Source: Protula sp. h YS-2021 (Eukaryota > Annelida > Polychaeta > Sabellida > Serpulidae). From it: DNA of 64,000 bases. Where the stretch lies: positions 48,578,456 through 48,642,455 of the forward strand of contig OX457026.1 of assembly GCA_949752745.1 (NCBI GenBank), given 5' to 3'. The notes beneath the pieces were generated by a model. That model saw only the letters and a list, made by a program, of their open reading frames with translations. It made no database searches and was not told the DNA's origin. Shown here one piece after another: positions 45,989 to 57,850 of the stretch; position 1 is the first letter of the stretch, and each line of letters opens with the position of its first letter. The position numbers and the translations under genes were made by a program.

Positions 45989-47826
45989 TATTTTTGCCGG
46001 TGTTCCGTGCTGAGAAACATGCCCGTGACGAGAAACATACCCCGTTTTCTGGAACGCACTGGGCCGTTCTGAGAAATCACCGTGTTCTGAAACAGGACGT
46101 TATCCTATTAGTAATCCTCTAGTCAAATACTTGGCCGACCAAGTCAGCAAACAATAGTGTTTGGTAAGAAGCTAACGGGGTTATTTTGAAGGGAACTTGA
46201 ACAGGGAAATAAAATCCTTTTCTCGTCATATTTTATTGAAAAATTGTAATTGAAAGCTTCATAAATTTTCAACCACATGAAGATACGATCCATCGGTCTA
46301 GCAGTTAATGAATAAATAACTGATAATTAAAAATTAAATATATGATGCATGAAAAAATATCTTGTGATAAAAAATGTCTTGCATTTGATTCAGGGATTTA
46401 AACGGCTTTTAGCTAGGTTAGACGGATAAGAGATTAAGAATCTTCGCTAAATTTGCTGTTCAATGTTTCAATAATCCAGCTTTGGATTAAAGATAATCGC
46501 ATTGGTTTAATCTATTGCAAGCCTGCGCAAGGTGTCATAAATTTAATGAGATCCGTTATTCAAAGCACTGACAATTGTTTTTTATCAGGGCTGGAAAAAA
46601 ATCCGATTTTTTCAAAAAAATCATGATTTTTAATTTTTTTGATTTAAATCTGATTTTTTTGATGTTTTTGATTTAAATCAAACTGAAAAAAAAAACCGAC
46701 AAAATATCCAAAAGCGCCACCTTTTAACAGTTAATTGAAGACTCGTAACACTATCTTGTACTACAAAAACATTTGCATTTCACAAAATCTGTGACAACTG
46801 TCCTTATTTTTTCAAATGTTCAGATAACTGTCTTCAAGTTCAATTCTTCATTTATTGAGCGATCGGTAGCAAAACGCCAGTCTCCAGCCTTTTCCACTCC
46901 GAGGTTTGTTTAATTAACAATCGAAAATGCAGTGATATGAGGGGGGGGGGAGATTTAAATAACCTCGCTCGACGCGTAACACTAATACATTGTTTACAAG
47001 CACACGCGGTTGGGAGAAAGGACGGAGTACGTTGGAGATATCGATGCTACCGGGAGTTTCTGAAGATTAGTTTGCCATTACATATCCACTACAGAGTATT
47101 TGCTCAAACAATCATAAAAAATACTATGAGACTTAAGGGTTTCTTTTCAAACACCAAAGGCAGTTACCTGCGTAAGGCGTGCTGCCCCTAACTAAACGCC
47201 TTCTCCCCACCTCGGAGGCTCATGTGCACTAATAAGCGTACCATATTAAATGCCTTGTTTAAACAAAGGCGTCTCCAAGTGCCTTCAGTGAAACAGTCTG
47301 GATGACACACATTTTAAGTAGAAAAAAAAATCAACAAATTAAAAAAATAAAAAAATCAAAAATCGTGATTTTTTTACGTTGATTTAAATCACGATTTAAA
47401 TCATGATTTAAATCAACTGATTTAAATCATACCAGCCCTGTTTTTTATTCACCGAGAACTGGGATTAAACGTTGTTTCTCTTACCCTTTTTACGTGAATT
47501 ACTCAAGTTAATCAATGCATCGTGTAATATTTATTAGGTTTAAATGCAAACCAATTCATTTATTGACTTCTCAAAGAAAAGATATTAAAACCAAAACAAA
47601 TGCATGAAACCCCCTAAACTGGTGTTCAAACACAACCCCATTCCCCAAAAACGTCAAGAGCTGTTGAGAAAAAAGCCGTGCTCGCAAGCATCCCTACCCA
47701 TTTTTGCTTGCAAAACCCCTTTCCCATTGACTCCCACAGTAAAGGGATGTTTCTGGTCACGGATGTTTCTCAGCACGGAACACTGGACGGTAAAAATCTG
47801 GTAAAATCACTGGTAAAAACTGCCCG
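45989..47826. mobile_element. Non-autonomous TIR element with TGTCCAAAA target repeat
   Basis: The arms share GTGTTCCGTGCTGAGAAACA and CGTGAC(G/C)AGAAACAT (left 46000-46042, right inverted 47746-47787), continuing outward through TTTTTGCCGGTG / TTTTTACCAGTG. The 9-bp word TGTCCAAAA lies immediately outside both ends (45980-45988, 47827-47835). Another element (46586-47440) is nested inside. No coding sequence. Confidence 0.6.
46586..47440. mobile_element. hAT-like element with CAGGGCTGG ends and GATTTAAATCA palindromes, 855 bp
   Basis: Terminal repeats CAGGGCTGG (46586-46594) and CCAGCCCTG (47432-47440), flanked by the perfect 8-bp duplication TTTTTTAT on both sides (46578-46585, 47441-47448). 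Next to each end is a cluster of GATTTAAATC and TGATTTTTTTGA words; on the right at least five GATTTAAATCA-type palindromes follow each other. The middle is unique and non-coding. Confidence 0.8.
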
Positions 47827-48056
47827 TGTCCAAAACTTACCAACCTTGGTGTAAAGGCGTTTTGTTTTTGGCGTTATAATTTATAAACTATGTAAATATT
47901 CTCAAGTTAGAACAAAACTGTAACGACTGCTATGTGATATACTCAAGCTAGGACAAAGCTATAGTAATTGTTATAGGATAAAATTTAATTTAATTGTAAG
48001 TTTGGTGATGTGAAACAATTCCTATATTTCTTGTTATTTGTGATATTTATGATTAC

Positions 48057-48814
48057 GGTATCCAGACATCTCGCATCTGGACATCTCACATCTGGACATC
48101 TCGCATCTGACAACTCGCATCTGGACATTTCGCATCTGGACATCTCGCATCCGTGATTTAGGTCTGCTTTTAACGGGGAACTTTAACACTGTGTTTGGGA
48201 AACCTCATACAGAAAATAAATTACAGGATTTCCAAAACGTAAGTTATTTGAGTAAAAATAAATTATAAGCGATATTTTGTGCTTGACGATATTAACAGGG
48301 GTTTCCAAAACGTAAGTTATTTGAGTAAATCAACTGAAAAAAGTCTGTTCAGTTTACGGAGTATTTCAACAGTTAGACTTACATTTGTACTCAGTGAATG
48401 CCATAGCGAGTAGTTCAACGTTCGGTGCAGCGCGAATCCACATATGCTAATCCCTCGAAAGAGGCACTTAAAAGCATGAAGGATTTAATGAACGTGCGGC
48501 GGATCAGCATTAAGAATGAATCCACATCCACTAATCCCACTATCTATTCAATTTTTACAAATTTATCTTTGATGCACGGTTTAGAAGGGAAACGTGCACA
48601 GGTTCGAAAATGCGGCGGGTAAGATGAATCCACATCCACATACAATGATTACCACCTACCCCCCCTCCACCGCCAAAACACAATGATAAATCAAGCTAAA
48701 AATCAGGGATGCGAGATTTCCACTTTTTCATTTGGATGCGAGATGTCCAGATGCGAGTTGTCGGATGCGAGATGTCCAGATGCGAAATGTCCAGATGCGA
48801 GATGTCGCGGATTC
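48057..48814. mobile_element. Foldback element with minisatellite arms (GATGCGAGATGTCCA), 758 bp
   Basis: Left arm (48060-48153) holds six copies of a 14-16 bp word ACATCTCGCATCTGG; the right arm (48706-48806) holds about six copies of its complement. The 8-bp word ATGATTAC flanks both sides (48049-48056, 48815-48822). Inside, TTCCAAAACGTAAGTTATTT plus GAGTAAA occurs twice (48230, 48303) and the word GAATCCACAT several times. No convincing gene. Confidence 0.7.
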
Positions 48815-48822
48815 ATGATTAC

Positions 48823-49217
48823 TTGTAGTTTCTGTGACTTTTTAAATATTTAATGAGAATTTAGTGACATTTGCTGTTTCATAAAATCAATAAATGCAAA
48901 TGAAAATTTTGTTTCATTTCGGCAAAATTTTAACAAATTTGCAAAATCGTGCCCCCCCCCCCAAAAAAACCCCGATCCTAACCAAATAATTGAAGTGTAC
49001 CGAACACCTCTAGTTACGAAATAGCTAACGTGTAAAAGACAAGCATATATATGTATTAGGGCATGTCTTATATTGTCCATTTTAAAAACAAGATATTTAT
49101 TTTGTTTCATTGTGATAAATGATGAATAAAGAAGTGCACAATCAGCTGATTGATTGTTCCTGCCTGTTTGTGGTACTCGTGTCACGGATGTAAGCATTTA
49201 TGTTCTCCCATCAACTA
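48823..49217. other. AT-rich spacer between elements, nothing recognised
   Basis: Contains a C-run (48952-48962) next to an A-run. A minus-strand frame of 115 codons crosses it but shows no domain or bias that I would call coding. Confidence 0.4.
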
Positions 49218-50129
49218 CAGTCGAACCCACTTATGTCGACATCGGATATCTCGACATTTCGGTTAATTCGACGTTTTTTTTCAGTCCCGTCTATTTGTAT
49301 GATAAAAAGCTCGGATATGTCGACATTTTTTTGTCTCGACATATAAAATTAACCTAGCTATAATGCCCTCATATAGAACTTTTTGCATAAAATAGCGTAC
49401 TCATACACCACGAATTTCGTACAGGATATCATAAAAATGCATTTATGCAGTATCTAAATTTTGCTTGTTACAGTCAGCTGTATGTACCAACAGTAAACGA
49501 CACACCCCTCCGTGTGTAAACAAGTAGCCCAGTGCATGGCAGCAGATAAGCCCTTTTGTTCACCCGAGCCAGTGTTTGCTATTTCTTCATCTCTCCATAT
49601 CCTATACCATACTTTATCTGCATAGGCTGTAGTGCAGTATGAACTCCCTAAATGACTGTGAACACCCCTCCTGAAACAATTAAGTAGCCCAGTGCATGCC
49701 TCTGTATAGCAGCAGAGAGCTTATAAACTCCCCTTGAAAGCTCTCTGATAGCAGATAAGCCCTTTTATTCACGCTAACCAGTGTTTGCTAATTGTTAGTG
49801 GACTAAACGTTGTTTCAAATTTGAGTTTGTAAAATAAAGATGATTCGACGAAAAATTAAAAAAAACGTAACCTTTCGCACATGTCCCTGGATGTGAGATA
49901 CCGAGCATTACAAAACATTGAAAGAAGAGTAAAAAAAGCTAAAATTGCGACGGAAATAATACTTCGATGTGACTAAAGAATAAGGACAGCCTATGAAAAC
50001 AAAAAGAAAAAAAATCATCACTTTTAAAGTAATTGTCGTTTTATTTTAAAAAATCGCTTATCTCGACACCCCGCTATCTCGACTTAAAATCGGAGGTCCG
50101 CCTGATGTCGAATTAACGAGGTCCGACTA
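49218..50129. mobile_element. Pogo/Tigger-type (Tc1-mariner) non-autonomous element, 912 bp
   Basis: Ends CAGTCGAACCCACTTATGTC and, inverted, TAGTCGGACCTCGTTAATTC, followed on each side by further TCTCGACA / TCGACAT words, with TA next to both ends. These ends are typical of pogo/Tigger relatives, which insert at TA. A block of about 160 bp containing AGTAGCCCAGTGCATG and AGCAGATAAGCCCTTTT is duplicated inside (about 49520-49580 and 49680-49795). No transposase remains. Confidence 0.75.
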
Positions 50130-50234
50130 TATATCAGAATGAGTAAAATATGAAAAGTGGCCATTTGCATGCCTGAAATCAATGTAAACAAGGTAAAAGG
50201 AAAGGATTTCAATTACTGGTTATCAAATGAATTT

Positions 50235-50400
50235 AAGTATGTGTTGTCCAAAAATGTCAAACATAAAGTACTTTTTCAAACCAGGAAGTGAGACGTTTCA
50301 CATTTCCGTTTACCATAGTTGCCATTTTTTCATTATTGCAAATGTTGATAGAGCTTGAAGCAACTGGATAGGTAAGCGTTTTGTCTGTTCTTTTACATGT
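50235..50400 (+). repeat. Dispersed repeat or paralogous exon, copy 1 (partner at 63250-63420)
   Basis: Shares TGTCCAAAAATGTCAAACAT, TTCCGTTTACC, ATTTTTTTCATTATTGCA and a final TAG/GTAAG with the copy at 63250-63420. Both copies end in a donor-like GTAAG, so this may be a non-coding first exon of two related genes rather than a transposon. Confidence 0.45.
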
Positions 50401-50576
50401 TTCTGAGTGAAGTTGCGCTCAGAAATAGTTACTGAAAGCGTGCTATCTCTCCCACCTCCTGCGAGGTAAGCGTGGTGAATTCGGTCGAAAAGTAAAATAG
50501 AACTTTGGGCGATAAAACAATACGGATAGAGCAAACACTATGCTGGTAATGTGTAATAGACAAGTGTATATATTAA

Positions 50577-53008
50577 CTAGACCGTATTTCGCTACACGTA
50601 GCGAAATAGTACCCACTTGCAAGGGCAGAGACACAACATATGTGGTCAAAGACACATTTTTCAGTGTTTCAACATAATTGTCAGCTTCCGGATTATTATC
50701 TTGAACGAGGCCATCGAAGTGAATATAATGTACATCATTTGGGCACAAAAAAATCAAATTCAGTTTTCCAACCGTTTTTGAGATAATGGTCAACTTGCAG
50801 TTTTTGACCTTGACCATGATGGAGGAGGTCAAGATCACCGAGGTACCTCTTATGTAACGTTGTTTAGGCCCAAAGGGTCGAAAATGAGCTCAAAATCGCT
50901 CTATCTCTAACCGTTTTCGCGATAATAGTCAACTTCCGGTTTTTGACCTTGACCGTGACCCAGAAGGTCAAGGTCACCGAGGTACCTCTTATGTAACGTT
51001 GTTTAGGCCCAAAGGGTCGAAAATGAGCTCAAAATCGCTCTATCTCTAACCGTTTTCGAGATAATAGTCAACTTCCGGTTTTTGACCTTGACCGTGACCC
51101 AGAAGGTCAAGGTCACCGAGGTACCTCTTATGTAACGTTGTTTAGGCCCAAAGGGTCGAAAATGAGCTCAAAATCGCTCTATCTCTAACCGTTTTCGAGA
51201 TAATAGTCAACTTCCGGTTTTTGACCTTGACCGTGACCCAGAAGGTCAAGGTCACCGAGGTACCTCTTATGTAACGTTGTTTAGGCCCAAAGGGTCGAAA
51301 ATGAGCTCAAAATCGCTCTATCTCTAACCGTTTTCGAGATAATAGTCAACTTCCGGTTTTTGACCTTGACCGTGACCCAGAAGGTCAAGGTCACCGAGGT
51401 ACCTCTTATGTAACGTTGTTTAGGCCCAAAGGGTCGAAAATGAGCTCAAAATCGCTCTATCTCTAACCGTTTTCGAGATAATAGTCAACTTCCGGTTTTT
51501 GACCTTGACCGTGACCCAGAAGGTCAAGGTCACCGAGGTACCTCTTATGTAACGTTGTTTAGGCCCAAAGGGTCGAAAATGAGCTCAAAATCGCTTTATC
51601 TCTAACCGTTTTCGAGATAATGGTCAACTTCCGGTTTTCGACCTTGACCGTGACCCAGAAGGTCAAGGTCACCGAGGTACCTCTTATGTAACGTTGTTTA
51701 GGCCCAAAGGGTCGAAAATGAGCTCAAAATCGCTCTATCTCTAACTGTTTTCGAGATAATAGTCAACTTCCGGTTTTTGACCTTGACCGTGACCCAGAAG
51801 GTCAAGGTCACCGAGGTACCTCTTATGTAACGTTGTTTAGGCCCAAAGGGTCGAAAATGAGCTCAAAATCGCTTTATCTCTAACCGTTTTCGAGATAATA
51901 GTCAACTTCCGGTTTTCGACCTTGACCGTGACCCAGAAGGTCAAGGTCACCGAGGTACCTCTTATGTAACGTTGTTTAGGCCCAAAGGGTCGAAAATGAG
52001 CTCAAAATCGCTCTATCTCTAACCGTTTTCGAGATAATAGTCAACTTCCGGTTTTTGACCTTGACCGTGACCCAGAAGGTCAAGGTCACCGAGGTACCTC
52101 TTATGTAACGTTGTTTAGGCCCAAAGGGTCGAAAATGAGCTCAAAATCGCTCTATCTCTAACCGTTTTCGAGATAATAGTCAACTTCCGGTTTTTGGCCT
52201 TGACCGTGACCCAGAAGGTCAAGGTCACCGAGGTACCTCTTATGTTACGTTGTTTAGGCCCAAAGGGTCGAAAATGAGCTCAAAATCGCTCTATCTCTAA
52301 CCGTTTTCGAGATAATAGTCAACTTCCGGTTTTTGACCTTGACCGTGACCCAGAAGGTCAAGGTCACCGAGGTACCTCTTATGTAACGCTGTTTAGGCCC
52401 AAAGGGTCGAAAATGAGCTCAAAATCGCTCTATCTCTAACCGTTTTCGAGATGAGTCGGCCTGTCGTTAAGGACGCGTGAAATCACGTGACCTTTGACCT
52501 TGGTCCTCAAGGTCAAGGTTAGTGATGAAAGTTTACCCTTTACTGGGTACGTTTTATGCATTCACAGTTGGATTTGAGCACCTTTATGGCTACTTTTCGT
52601 GATTAATAGGTGTTTCCAAAAATATTTTGACCTCAATTTGACCTTGACCTCTGAGGTGCAAGGTCAAAAAATTGCACGGATTTGACGACAACTCATTACC
52701 CTCTATGTCTCTGCCACATGCCGTCTTTTTACGAAAAACCCTGTAGGAGGAGTTTTCTGGAAACCACTTTGAGGTCAGAAAAACTTTGACCTCAATTTGA
52801 CCTTGACCTTCAAGGTCAAGGTCAAAAAATTTTGCGGATTTGACGACATCTCGTCACCCTCTATCAATGAGCCAAATTTCATCGTCCTACGTCAAACCTC
52901 CTTGACGGAAAAAAAAAAGAGAAAAAAAAAAGGAAAAAAAAAAGGGCAGAAATTTCGAGAAAAACTACAAACTTATTCCCATTTGCAAACGAAGTTTGCA
53001 AGTGGGAA
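50577..53008 (-). mobile_element. Helitron-like element, second family, short inverted copy
   Basis: Reads in reverse with all parts present: 5-prime hairpin CCCACTTGCAAAC/GTTTGCAAATGGG (52978-53006), purine tract, two spacer modules, about 12 satellite monomers (50780-52455) of the TTCTGGGTCACGG type, the AAACTGAATTTGATT segment, subterminal TTGCAAGTGGG, hairpin, and CTAG at 50577-50580. The monomers here are nearly identical to one another. This compact copy shows best what a complete element looks like. Confidence 0.85.
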
Positions 53009-53370
53009 TTAGGATATCTGTATATTCAGTGTTTTCGCTGCCCACTGGCCAACGCGCGAGTGGCGAATCAATTTTTCGCTGCCGGGTCAGAAAAAAACTG
53101 ACTCGCCAGGCTCGCGAGTCAGGATTCTCAAATAAGTTTCATAAAAACATGACTACCGATATTTGCTGTTAAGATATTGAAGTGTTTCACCAACGATAAA
53201 ACTCATTTCTTATATGGGGAGATTAAGAAACATTTTGCACACCACATTCTGCATTTTACAAAAAAGTATATGTTTATCAGGCATTGACTGTGCTTTCTTT
53301 TCAAATAAAATGGGTGCTTGTCTTACGGTACATGGAACATTTTGAGTTGTAAAAGCAGACCGCGTGTATA

Positions 53371-56300
53371 ATGGATGGTTTTGTTACGCTACAAAACCGA
53401 GAAAATTCGAAAGAAAATACAAAGTTATCAAAATCTTCGAAGTGGCATAAAAACAAGTCAACAAAACATGCTGTAGACAATAGTGATGATACTTCTGCGC
53501 ACAGTACTAGTGTTTCCGAGTCGAGTACTGGCACGGAATCTGCAAAATGTGCAAAACCTGAGTGGACCAATCAAACTGCAACACAAAAAAAAGAAAAAAA
53601 AAAGAGAGGACTTTTCTTCAAAAATGGCAAAGCGGAAGACCTTGGCTGAAGTATTCGTCAAGCAGCATGTGGCGCGAATACTGCAGAAAATACGAAGAAA
53701 AAAATCGACCACTATTGGGCAAGTCTTAACAAATGATAGACGGTAAAGCGTCGCACAAATTTGAAACAATAACCTACCACGAAAAAAGCAAGGTGCATGC
53801 TATGGCAATTACAATATTTCAGAACACGAAAAAAAAAAACCTTTAAATGCACCAGCTGTCGAGATGTCGAATCAGTTGAATGAATAAACAAAACAGAAGA
53901 TTACGTTGTTAGTTAGAAATGTTCATGGCTTAGCTAAGCAGAACAAGGCCATACGGGAATATGAGTAGTCATGTGTCCTTGATGAAGCTAAAGGGCTGCA
54001 ATCTCAAAAAAAACAACAGAAGTCAGTATGTGGTACGACAGTTTTTAGACCTGATAGCTACTGTTGAAAAACGAAAGGGCGATTTGTAGCCATTACATGT
54101 GATGGCTCAACAGACAGTGCCACAGTGGGACAAGAAATTGTACTTGTGCGTTATAGTATAAAAGGACAAATTCAAACAAAATTTGTTGTCTTTGTAATCT
54201 GGCACGGCCTGACTAGGTGGGCATTACCGAAGTAATTTTGAGCTGCATTCATAAACTGGACAGCGAATTTACCAGTGAGTATCTCGGGCAGAAAATGGTA
54301 GGTTTTTGGATGCGATGGAGCCTCAGTCAAAATTGGGCAGAAACGTGGCGTTTCGGCAAGGCTGAAAGAGATAAAGCTTTCACTTCTCACTGTGTATTGT
54401 CTTGTCCACAGGTAACATTTTAAAGTATTTTTTCTCTCTTTAAATTTTGAAAACAAAACTTAAGTAAAAAAAGGACAAAAAATTCTCTGATAAAATAGCA
54501 ATAAATAATAAAAAAAAACACTAGAAGTGTGTCCATTAGAGCACGTACAACGCTCCGTTACATATTGGTACTGGGGACAGGAAAGTTTGCGCAAGGCAAA
54601 GAGGAATGGCAAGGTAGGGGGGCAGTGAACACGATGCGAGGGGTGTGTGGTAAAAAAAGGAGACAGGACCGATAATAGGTAGAAGGAGCAGGGAGCAGAG
54701 GTGAGGAAAGAGAGCGAGAGACAGTGGCTGCGATGGAGGGGCGGGGTATGAAAGGAACAGTGGCTAGAGGTAGTCTGACAATTTTTTCTGTATTTTACCT
54801 GGGCTGGGAACTACCGTACAAGGAAGCCGTGAAATCCAGTAAACTGTACGACAAAAGTATACACTCTTGATGCGGATCGACTATTACTACAAGAACTCCA
54901 CAAAGCAGCATTCGAATTTGAGAAGATTGTTTAAAGCCTTAGAGACCAGTGCGGTCATGTCCACACGAATTGGGGGCACAAGATGGGTGTCGCATCTGGT
55001 CCTAGCGATTAGTAAATTTCTTCGTATCTACAAGGCCATTGTAACCCAGTTAGCAGACATCCCCTGCAGCCCAAACAGGTATGAGTAAATAAATAAAATA
55101 CAAATAAAACTTAAATAATGTGCTAAGTAATAAAATGATTATAACCGCATCTTGAATTACTTTTTAGCAGCTACTCTTTGATATGGTAGAATCGAAGATT
55201 TTTTTTGGTAAAAGCTATCCGGATTTTTTGTCCTTCTTTCAGATGCATGAAAATTTATTTCAAAGCGTGTTCGCTAAACTAAATGGTTCTTTCGCACCAC
55301 AATTCGTTCAAAGTTGATAAATGAATACTCGGCTGTTTCAGATTAAAAAAAAAAAATATCACTGTAGGAAGCACAGTTGAAAGCACGGGGTTATTTGCGG
55401 CTCATGCGTCGCTGTGACATCGTGGGATTTTTACATATACTCTTAGATGTTCTTTAACAACTGAAGGCGCTGTCTGTCACACTTCAGTGTAAAGAAACAG
55501 TTCTTGCAGAAGTTCCCATGAAACCTGAAGCTGCTGTTGCTATACTTCAGGATTATAAGAACAGGTGATTTCTTATAAATGTGTGTTTTGTATATACAAA
55601 AATGTTCCAAACAACAGCGGCAGTAAAGCTCTTAGCGCAACAGCGTTTATATGCTGACACTTGTCTGAATGCGCGCTTTTCAGCATGCTTTTTATTGACA
55701 CCGGTGATTTGTGGTGACTGTGTGTATTATGTATAAATATACTAAAAATATAACAACGGCGGTGGTAGTTGGTTCTATATAATCATGTGTGTAGCTTATT
55801 TACATCTTTATTTTTTTATAACGATTTTCAACAGGGCATGAAGTCCTGATGAAACTAGAAGAAAGCAATGTCCTGTTATAAGGAGCTCATGGCAGTCCGT
55901 CACAAACCCTCATTTCAGGTGCTGGGGTCCCGCGAACCATGGTAAAAAACTGGGTTCTTAGCATGACTATGTATCGCACGCTTATTTTATAGCTTTACTA
56001 TCATAACAAACTATTAACCAACCCTAATACTTGAATGTTGGCTTGACGTGTTACTGAAAATTTTATTTTAGAGGTAGCCCTCTTCTCAGTCATTTCTTGC
56101 CCCTACCGACGCTGTGTAAAACTGAGACTCTGACAGGTGCTGTTAATATGGACAGTTCTCCAAGAAGCAGGATTGTGTGAAATATTGCTAAAAGACAGTA
56201 GATTTCAAGATGTCACAACCGGTCTAGTTGCAGCCCCAAGAGTTATCTCTGTCAAGCTACGGCCTGCGCATGATAATAAAGAAATGATACAGGGTAACAA

Positions 56301-57133
56301 ATCAGTAACAAAGAAACTAAATAAGAAACTGAAAGTTGAGAAAATAACAGTAATCATACAAGACGCATAATTGATATAAATGACTCAATAATAAAACATT
56401 TCGTCCGAACGTGCGTGGAACATGATGGAGCACAACTTGTACGCAAGATAAATGTAAATGAATGGCACACGCATACAAACAGAAATATATTTACAAAAAA
56501 ATCGAGGAAATAAAAACAAAAGAAATGTATAAATGTGACTTAAGAAAGTGCACCAAAACAAAAAAAAAAGGATAAATAAGACCGAAGAAAATAACCAATG
56601 AAAAGGTATAAAACTGAAAGTAAACAAGTTTAATTTAACATGAAATTAAAAGTAAAAGGCAGGAAAACAATGTGTTTTCAGACATAAGTCGGGCATCCAT
56701 TCTTTACGTTGGTCAAGCGTAAGTTACGACGCTTGGTTGGCCTGTTGTTGACGTTGACTGCGAGTAGCGCTGAAAACGAGCGCGGATTCTCGGTAATGAA
56801 ATGAGTGAAAACTAACAGCCAGAATCGACTTCTGACTTAGCGACTTAATGTCAGACTGTTAAGTAAAGATGTCGCCGGATATGACGCTGAACACGCAGTA
56901 GCCTGTTGTATCGAAAATGTCAAACAACCAAGCAGACCAGATGTTAATTAAGAGCTTGGGGATGCTAGATGCGACAGCTCACAAGAAGCCAGCATCCAGA
57001 GTGATTCGTCCAGTCAGAGGAGTTATCTGACAGCGATCCAGAGTTATCTGACAGCGATCCAGAGCTACCTGACAGCGATCCAGAGCTACCTGACAGCGAT
57101 CCAGAGTTATCTGACAGCGATCCAGAGTTATTT
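53371..57133 (+). pseudogene. hAT transposase, many stops and frame changes
   Basis: Recognisable pieces in order: a Ser/Lys-rich N-terminus from 53371; LAKQNKAIREYE near 53940; VAITCDGSTDSATVGQEIVL then VRYSIKG at 54083-54170, containing the first catalytic Asp (CDGSTD); GGTRWVSHLVLAISKFLRIY at about 54970-55030, typical of ZNF862/KIAA1586-like hAT proteins; and SAENERGFSVMK with KTNSQNRLLT at 56766-56835, the hAT dimerisation segment. Stops interrupt the last part (TGA after VMK, TAG after LLT) and the pieces lie in different frames with intron-like gaps. Not functional. Confidence 0.7.
57020..57133 (+). repeat. 21-bp tandem repeat, five copies and a part
   Basis: Unit GAGTTATCTGACAGCGATCC A, repeated exactly in register from 57020 to 57124 with a T/C change in two copies. 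One frame reads the acidic heptad ELSDSDP; the frame in line with the hAT C-terminus reads SYLTAIQ. The 21-bp length keeps frame, which suggests it grew while still coding. Confidence 0.85.
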
Positions 57134-57656
57134 CAGGTTATGATTCACATGTAAAATAATGAGACGGACATTGAAATCGCGATTGCGATTATAGACTAAT
57201 AAGATTGTTGAAAGGATGATATTAAGTTGACTTTTAAAAGGTTATTTCGCCGGGATGATATTCAAAGAACTACTTCATAAGTTTTAACTTTCCAACGAGG
57301 AATGAACATTGATTTGTAACATTGATTTTTTTTTTTCGTTAGAAATAAATGTAGAGTAAGCGTTAATAAAGTTTTCAAATATTTTTATGCGCGTGTTATT
57401 AACCACTGATAGCATTTTATTGAAAAATTTGGCGAGTCAGAAAAAAGTGACTCGGCAGCTTGGCGAGTCAGAAAATAGGGGAAGCGAAAACACTGTTTAT
57501 ATTAATTATTCACGTCCGTACAAAAGGTTATAAGTTCGTGTGAGATCTCGTATGGTTTTGTACGACAGTTCCGTAATGTTTCCAAATGTTTGAAATTTGT
57601 ATGCAAATTAAGTAAATTGCAGACTATACCGTACTGTTGCGAATAAGAAGTTATTT

Positions 57657-57850
57657 GCTTTTTTATCCCAAGTGAAAAGGAGGGATATAATTATGAGCTG
57701 GTCCGTCCGTCCGTCTCTCTGTCCACAAAAAGTTTTGTCCGGCGACTTCTTATAGAAGGGATTGTCGTAGGGACCTGAAAATTTGCATGGTGAAAATATA
57801 TATATTGAAGATTTGCAATGTGGCTGTACTGTCCCACGAATTCAAAGACG
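57657..57850 (+). repeat. Dispersed repeat with GTCCGTCCGTC start, copy A
   Basis: Contains GGTCCGTCCGTCCGTCTCTC, TTTTGTCCGGCGACTTCTTA, GGGATTGTCGTAGGGACCTG and GGTGAAAATATATATATTGA. Two related units stand at 59035-59310 in the same orientation. It begins with a small hairpin TATCCC/GGGATA. Confidence 0.65.

Larger units (their letters stand above)
53027..57495 (+). mobile_element. hAT element with decayed transposase, 4.47 kb
   Basis: Ends CAGTGTTTTCGCTGCCC and, inverted, CAGTGTTTTCGCTTCCC; both ends carry subterminal GACTCGCCA / TGGCGAGTC words. Flanking octamers TGTATATT (53019-53026) and TTTATATT (57496-57503) differ at one base, consistent with an old 8-bp duplication. It lies only 18 bases beyond the 5-prime end of the inverted Helitron-like copy. 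A purine-rich, G-rich stretch fills 54590-54780. Confidence 0.8.
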
